From: Opitutia bacterium
GTDB lineage: Bacteria; Verrucomicrobiota; Verrucomicrobiia; Opitutales; Coraliomargaritaceae
Length of the DNA stretch: 18,453 bases
Reading direction: 5' to 3'
Assembly (NCBI GenBank): GCA_018663485.1
Contig: JABJQI010000174.1
Location: 1 to 18,453 of the forward strand
The position numbers and the translations under genes are program-made. Positions 14,976 to 18,453 of this stretch are shown one piece after another. The notes under the pieces were generated by a model. That model did no database searches and was not told where the DNA came from. It saw only the letters and a program-made list of their open reading frames with translations. Every line of letters starts with the position of its first letter. Position 1 is the stretch's first letter.

Positions 14976-15527
14976 ATGAAAACTGTTTTACGAATTTCCC
15001 TGCTGCTGTTGCTCACACTGACACTGATCGGCTGCGTCTCGCCTGTTCGAGTCGACTACGACCGTGCTGCCGCACCCAAATTGCAGAACTACAAATGCTT
15101 TGCCGTCGATTCCCGTGAGCTGGGCAACAACTACCCAAGCATTGCGCTCAGCCCGATCGTTGATCGCAGGATTGAGCGTGCCTTGAAAGCAGAGCTGCTG
15201 GCCAAAGGGTTCTCTCAGGACTGCGCCACACCTGATTTTCGCGTCGCCTTTAACACCGCGCAAAAGACCATCACCGAACTCAACGACCTCGGCATCGGCG
15301 CGACTCCGTATCGACGCTCGCCCGATCGCGGATATGGCGGCTACTCCAACATCCACATCGATCAATACCAAGAGGGCAGCTTCATCATCGATATTATTGA
15401 TATGCAATCGAAGGAACTCGTTTGGCGCGGCGCGTATGTCAAACGCTTGGGTTGGCAGGCGCCGACGGATGCCGAGATACGCGCCATCATAGTTGAAACC
15501 TTGGCGCAGTTTCCACCCGCAGGATAA
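14976..15527 (+). CDS. DUF4136 family lipoprotein
   Basis: A 183-residue lipoprotein. The start chosen is the ATG at 14976, because it gives a compact signal peptide (basic MKTVLR, then a Leu-rich core) ending in the lipobox LIGC with Cys20 as the lipidated residue; an earlier in-frame ATG at 14922 would add 18 residues that spoil the signal. The mature part matches the DUF4136 pattern: VDYDRAAAPKLQNYKCFAVDS near the start, a central helix IVDRRIERALKAELLAKGF, then DFRVAFNTAQK and a C-terminal SFIIDIIDMQSKELVWRGAY. DUF4136 proteins are small envelope lipoproteins without a known function. A Gly/Tyr/Arg-rich loop (about residues 107-119) interrupts the domain. Probably its own transcription unit. 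Confidence 0.85.
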   Translation: MKTVLRISLLLLLTLTLIGCVSPVRVDYDRAAAPKLQNYKCFAVDSRELGNNYPSIALSPIVDRRIERALKAELLAKGFSQDCATPDFRVAFNTAQKTITELNDLGIGATPYRRSPDRGYGGYSNIHIDQYQEGSFIIDIIDMQSKELVWRGAYVKRLGWQAPTDAEIRAIIVETLAQFPPAG

Positions 15528-15579
15528 GCAACGCCGAATTGAGATTGACTTGCAGATCAATTCTCGCGGTTTTGAAGGC

Positions 15580-16179
15580 ATGAATATTGTATGCCTTGAC
15601 CTAGAGGGGGTGCTCATCCCAGAAATCTGGATCGCCTTCGCTGAAAAAACCGGGATCGAAGCCCTCAAGCGTACCACGCGCGATGAGCCCTGCTACGATA
15701 CGCTGATGCGCTACCGCTTGGACATTCTCGATGAGGAAGGCTTCAAGTTAGCCGATATTGAAGAGGTCATCGGCACCCTCGACCCCCTCCCGGGCGCGCA
15801 GGAATTTGTCCAGTGGGTCACGTCCCAAACACGCCTAGTCATCCTGTCGGATACGTTCAGTCAATTCGCCGGCCCGCTGATGGCCAAGCTCGGCAACCCC
15901 ACCCTCTTTTGCCACGACCTCGTCATCGACGAGACCGGCCGCATCGCTGACTACAAGCTGCGCCTGCCCGATCATAAGCGTAAAGCAGTCGAAGCGTTTC
16001 GCGCCCTCAACTTCGATACCATCGCAGCCGGCGATTCGTACAACGACCTATCGATGATCGACTGCGCCGACGAAGGCCTACTCTTCTGCCCGCCGGAGCG
16101 CCTCACCGAAGAACGCCCCGAGCTGCCTGTCGCGCGTAATCACGCAGAGCTGCAAGCCATCATCGCCGCCAAGCTCTAA
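15580..16179 (+). CDS. thrH: Phosphoserine phosphatase / homoserine phosphotransferase ThrH
   Basis: A 199-residue HAD-superfamily enzyme closely resembling Pseudomonas ThrH, which removes phosphate from phosphoserine and can pass it to homoserine. The N-terminus MNIVCLDLEGVLIPEIWIAF is diagnostic: Asp7 is the phosphorylated nucleophile and the second catalytic acid is Glu9 instead of the Asp of SerB. Motif II is Ser90 in LSDTF, the motif III lysine lies in PDHKRKAV (about 130-137), and motif IV is GDSYND (151-156). I chose the ATG at 15580 on this homology; the open frame extends upstream to 15493 into the preceding gene, with no matching sequence. It would act in serine synthesis and possibly a side route to threonine. 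Confidence 0.93.
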   Translation: MNIVCLDLEGVLIPEIWIAFAEKTGIEALKRTTRDEPCYDTLMRYRLDILDEEGFKLADIEEVIGTLDPLPGAQEFVQWVTSQTRLVILSDTFSQFAGPLMAKLGNPTLFCHDLVIDETGRIADYKLRLPDHKRKAVEAFRALNFDTIAAGDSYNDLSMIDCADEGLLFCPPERLTEERPELPVARNHAELQAIIAAKL

Positions 16180-16220
16180 GAGTTTCTATTCCCTTAAAAG
16201 ATCAACAACGCTCATCAACC

Positions 16221-16520
16221 ATGCTTATTCACACCGTATACTTCTGGCTCCGCGAAGATCTTGATAAAAATCAATGCACTGACTTTCGCATCTCCCTAGA
16301 GACAATGCACCAGATCGAACATGCTGAAGCGATGTATATCGGCACACCTGCTAACACCGCCGCGCGCCCGGTCCTCGACAACAGTTACGATTTCGCCCTT
16401 ACCGTGATCCTCAAAGACGTCGCCGCACACGATGCGTATCAGGAAGATCCGATCCATCAGGCATTTATTGCAGCCAATAAGGCGCTTTGGAAGCAGGTAA
16501 AGATCTACGACGCGGATTGA
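16221..16520 (+). CDS. Dabb domain protein (stress-responsive alpha/beta barrel)
   Basis: A 99-residue single-domain protein of the Dabb family (dimeric ferredoxin-like barrel). The family pattern is visible: the opening strand MLIHTVYFWL with His4, the middle FALTVILKDVAAHDAYQEDPIHQAF, and the terminal strand QVKIYDAD. Many Dabb proteins are of unknown function; some plant and bacterial members are stress-induced and a few are cyclases or decarboxylases. It lies 41 bases after thrH and 30 before pnuC, so it may be co-transcribed with them, but no functional link is evident. Confidence 0.85.
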   Translation: MLIHTVYFWLREDLDKNQCTDFRISLETMHQIEHAEAMYIGTPANTAARPVLDNSYDFALTVILKDVAAHDAYQEDPIHQAFIAANKALWKQVKIYDAD

Positions 16521-16550
16521 TGTATTCCTAGCGGTAGGAGTGATTAAGCT

Positions 16551-17159
16551 ATGCACGAATCTTTTTGGCATCAGTTACTCGCGACGGGCGGGGTCGAATG
16601 GTTGGGCACACTCGCAGGTATTACTGGAGTCTGGCTAACGATCCGCGAACGAGCAGCTGCATGGCCGATTCTAATCGTCTGCTATTGTTGCTATGTCTTT
16701 ATCGCGCTAGATGCGAAGCTGTACGCGATGATGCTTTCGCAGGCCATCTTCATCGTGATCTCTGCCTATGGTTGGTATGAGTGGGTCGCGGGCAAATCTG
16801 AGGATGGTGATCGACTGAAAATCGCCCACACCCCGCGCACAAAGCTGATCCTGGCGATTATAGTAATGACCGCTGGCACCGCCGGTTTCGGCAGCCTCCT
16901 CTCCAGCTACACTGACTCGGCCCACGCATATCTCGACGGATTTGCCACCGTCTGCGCATTCGTAGCTCAATGGATGCTCGCCCGCAAATACATTGAGACC
17001 TGGATCTGCTGGGTACTCTCTGATATCATTTTCATCGGCATATTCATGGTGCAAGGGTATTGGATGAGTGTGTTCCTGTTCTTCGTATTTATCTGCTTAG
17101 CACTGCGTGGCTGGCGACTTTGGAAACGCACGATCACCCAGTCTAGCTCAGTCGCCTAA
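16551..17159 (+). CDS. pnuC: Nicotinamide riboside transporter PnuC
   Basis: A 202-residue inner-membrane protein with about seven hydrophobic segments, the size and topology of PnuC, which lets nicotinamide riboside into the cell by facilitated diffusion. Family motifs are YGWYEW (73-78) after the third segment and QWMLARKYIETWICW (140-154), which carries the Trp/Arg/Glu/Trp substrate-pocket signature. The C-terminus is basic (WRLWKRT), consistent with the cytoplasmic side. A ribosome site TAGGAG is 10 bases before the ATG. A NadR-type kinase follows 27 bases downstream; phosphorylation would trap the imported riboside. Only 30 bp separate it from the preceding gene, so no riboswitch precedes it. 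Confidence 0.93.
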   Translation: MHESFWHQLLATGGVEWLGTLAGITGVWLTIRERAAAWPILIVCYCCYVFIALDAKLYAMMLSQAIFIVISAYGWYEWVAGKSEDGDRLKIAHTPRTKLILAIIVMTAGTAGFGSLLSSYTDSAHAYLDGFATVCAFVAQWMLARKYIETWICWVLSDIIFIGIFMVQGYWMSVFLFFVFICLALRGWRLWKRTITQSSSVA

Positions 17160-17162
17160 ACG

Positions 17163-17181
17163 TCTCAGCTCTCAGCTCTCT
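17163..17181. repeat. Short tandem heptamer TCTCAGC (2.7 copies)
   Basis: The sequence TCTCAGC occurs at 17163-17169 and 17170-17176, followed by TCTCT. It fills the 27-base gap between pnuC and the kinase gene, ending 5 bases before the ATG and leaving no Shine-Dalgarno site. Heptamer arrays of this kind can change copy number. Confidence 0.5.
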
Positions 17182-17186
17182 AACAA

Positions 17187-17699
17187 ATGAAACGTATCGT
17201 CATTACAGGAGCCGAATCCACCGGTAAGAGCACCCTCGCCAAAGCACTCTCCGAGTACTATACTGAGCCATGCAGCGGCGAATTCGTCCGCAGCTATGTG
17301 GATTCGCACCAACGCGAGCTCAAGCACAGCGACCTCGAGCCGATCGCCACAGGGCAACTCGCTCTCGAAGATGCCGAGCTGGAACAAGCGCAGCGGCTCA
17401 TTTTTCACGATACCAACATCCTCTCGTCGATGATCTACGCACAGGTCTATTTCGACACCGCCATAGAATGGCTGAATCACCGTTTCCTTGAGCGCGATTA
17501 CAGCCTGTATTTACTCTGCATGCCCGACATCCCTTGGCAGGCCGACGAGGGCCAACGCGAAAGCCCCGCAGCGCGCGACGATCTGCACATACACTTCAAG
17601 CACCAACTGGAGCACCGACATCTCCCCTACGTCGAAATCCACGGCAGTAAACAAGCGCGCATGCTCCAGGCCGTGCGCGCCATCGACGCAGCTTTATAA
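17187..17699 (+). CDS. NadR-type nicotinamide riboside kinase (stand-alone)
   Basis: A 170-residue P-loop ATPase resembling the C-terminal ribosylnicotinamide kinase domain of NadR. The Walker A loop is GAESTGKST (8-16), the substrate segment GEFVRSYV (31-38) matches the NadR ExxRE(F)V region, HDTN (74-77) matches the conserved FxDT motif, and PWQADEGQRES (116-126) matches the WVDDGLR lid motif. It would convert nicotinamide riboside to NMN. The adenylyltransferase and repressor domains of full-length NadR are absent; the ATG at 17187 is close behind pnuC with no room for them. Adjacent pnuC strongly supports the assignment. Completion to NAD would need a separate NMN adenylyltransferase elsewhere. 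Confidence 0.88.
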   Translation: MKRIVITGAESTGKSTLAKALSEYYTEPCSGEFVRSYVDSHQRELKHSDLEPIATGQLALEDAELEQAQRLIFHDTNILSSMIYAQVYFDTAIEWLNHRFLERDYSLYLLCMPDIPWQADEGQRESPAARDDLHIHFKHQLEHRHLPYVEIHGSKQARMLQAVRAIDAAL

Positions 17700-17762
17700 A
17701 GGAGTGAGGGCGACTCGCCCTCAACATAAGTGCCACGTAGGCGGGTCGCCCACTCTCCTTTA
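17700..17762. repeat. REP-like palindromic repeat, copy B
   Basis: This copy begins right at the end of the kinase stop codon. Its arms AGGAGTGAGGGCGACTCGCC (17700-17719) and GGCGGGTCGCCCACTCTCCT (17740-17759) are largely complementary. The left arm contains a perfect mini-hairpin GGGCGA-C-TCGCCC (17708-17720) and the right arm GGCG-GGT-CGCC (17740-17750). It shares its ends and layout with copy A at 14770-14841, and both end in CTCCTTTxA. With no other terminator here, it may also serve as a 3' hairpin for the pnuC-kinase transcript. Confidence 0.75.
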
Positions 17763-17838
17763 ACTCGCCAAGCCTCAAGCGGATGAGTTGACTCGAACCG
17801 ATCAGTCGATTTGCTAAGCACAACCGTAAACAGCGACT

Positions 17839-18453
17839 ATGCCTTTCACACCTGAAGATCCGCCAACTGGCACCGAATTTATCGAGCAAACACTCGCCGA
17901 CCCCATCAGCTCTGAAGAGTCGATGCTGCGCCCGCTGTCGTTCGACGACTTTGCCGGCCAAGCCAAGACCATCGAGCGCCTGTCGGTGATGGTCGGCGCC
18001 GCGCGCGACCGTGGCGAACCGCTCAACCACATTCTGCTCAGCGGCCCACCCGGGCTAGGCAAAACCACCCTGTCGCTCATCCTCGGTCACGAAATGGGTA
18101 AGCAGGTGAGCATTACCTCTGGGCCCGTGATCGATAAACCCGCCGACCTCGCCGGCTTACTCACCAACCTCAACGAAGGCGACATCTTGTTTATTGATGA
18201 GATTCACCGCATCCCCAAAACCGTCGAAGAGTATCTTTACTCAGCGATGGAGGACTTCCGCATCGACATCATGATCGATCAGGGGCCGAACGCTCGAAGC
18301 GTGCGCCTCAGCCTGCCCCGCTTCACCCTACTCGGCGCCACCACCCGCATGGGCCTGCTCACCGCACCCCTGCGCAGCCGCTTCACCCTGCAATCACGCC
18401 TCAGCTATTACGATCACAAGACCCTGCAAGGCATCGTCGAGCGCACCTGCGGC
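17839..18453 (+). CDS. ruvB: Holliday junction branch migration helicase RuvB, 5' part (cut by right edge)
   Basis: The first 205 residues of RuvB, the hexameric AAA+ motor that drives branch migration with RuvA during recombinational repair. Visible in order: an N-terminal SMLRPLSFDDFAGQ box, Walker A GPPGLGKT (69-76), Walker B LFIDEIHR (117-124), the YLYSAMEDFRIDI segment, sensor I GATTR (166-170) and the arginine finger Arg179 in APLRSRF. The C-terminal winged-helix DNA-binding domain lies beyond the window. The ATG at 17839 gives an N-terminal lead of normal length; no clear ribosome site precedes it. TTGACT at 17788-17793 is a weak -35 candidate. The gene starts 76 bp after the REP-like element, so it probably has its own promoter. 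Confidence 0.96.
   Translation, partial: MPFTPEDPPTGTEFIEQTLADPISSEESMLRPLSFDDFAGQAKTIERLSVMVGAARDRGEPLNHILLSGPPGLGKTTLSLILGHEMGKQVSITSGPVIDKPADLAGLLTNLNEGDILFIDEIHRIPKTVEEYLYSAMEDFRIDIMIDQGPNARSVRLSLPRFTLLGATTRMGLLTAPLRSRFTLQSRLSYYDHKTLQGIVERTCG

Noticed and set aside
14988..15677. Minus-strand 229-codon frame opposite the DUF4136 lipoprotein and thrH.
   Set aside because: It spans the ends of two well supported plus-strand genes and shows no domain pattern.
1..18453. CRISPR arrays, tRNA or rRNA genes, insertion sequences, toxin-antitoxin or phage defence genes.
   Set aside because: I looked on both strands and saw no spaced direct repeats of CRISPR size, no tRNA-like TTCGA/CCA arrangement, and no transposase, nuclease or antitoxin sequence.

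Overview
The window looks like the chromosome of a Gram-negative bacterium with moderate GC, most plausibly a marine member of the Verrucomicrobiota (Opitutales/Puniceicoccales, Coraliomargarita-like). Support is indirect: two lipobox lipoproteins, an accB-accC-Asp23-AmaP string, an intact NADPH-type glutamate synthase pair, frequent GTG/TTG starts with weak Shine-Dalgarno sites, and two families of short intergenic repeats. The assignment is an inference from protein style and gene order, not from a search.

Region 1 (1-3998, minus strand) is an accessory operon, read right to left: an acyl carrier protein, a FabG-like reductase, a GTG-started AMP-forming acyl ligase, a possible 62-residue small ORF inside a structured inverted-repeat element, a KAS III-type condensing enzyme, a second acyl carrier protein, and the N-terminus of another short-chain dehydrogenase that runs off the left edge. 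Genes overlap or nearly touch. The set is sufficient on paper to activate an acid, load it on a dedicated carrier, extend it once or a few times and reduce the ketone. No product or acyltransferase is visible, so its end use (acyl decoration of a glycan, a small lipid or a secondary metabolite) is open. This is the most novel part of the window.

Region 2 (4287-8112, plus strand) starts divergently from Region 1: accB (TTG start) and accC of acetyl-CoA carboxylase, an Asp23/Gls24 protein, a membrane-anchored AmaP-like protein, an unknown lipoprotein and a CGWS glutaredoxin, closed by a small terminator at 8162-8181.

Region 3 (8373-14667) is gltB-gltD, the glutamate synthase that makes glutamate from glutamine and 2-oxoglutarate. 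The 160 bp between the two genes hold a degenerate octamer repeat with an inverted half. A strong terminator follows gltD.

Region 4 (14668-18453) holds a DUF4136 lipoprotein, thrH, a Dabb-domain protein, a nicotinamide riboside salvage pair (pnuC plus a stand-alone NadR-type kinase), and the 5' two thirds or so of ruvB, cut by the right edge. Two copies of a REP-like element with GGGCGAnTCGCCC hairpins lie at 14770-14841 and 17700-17762.
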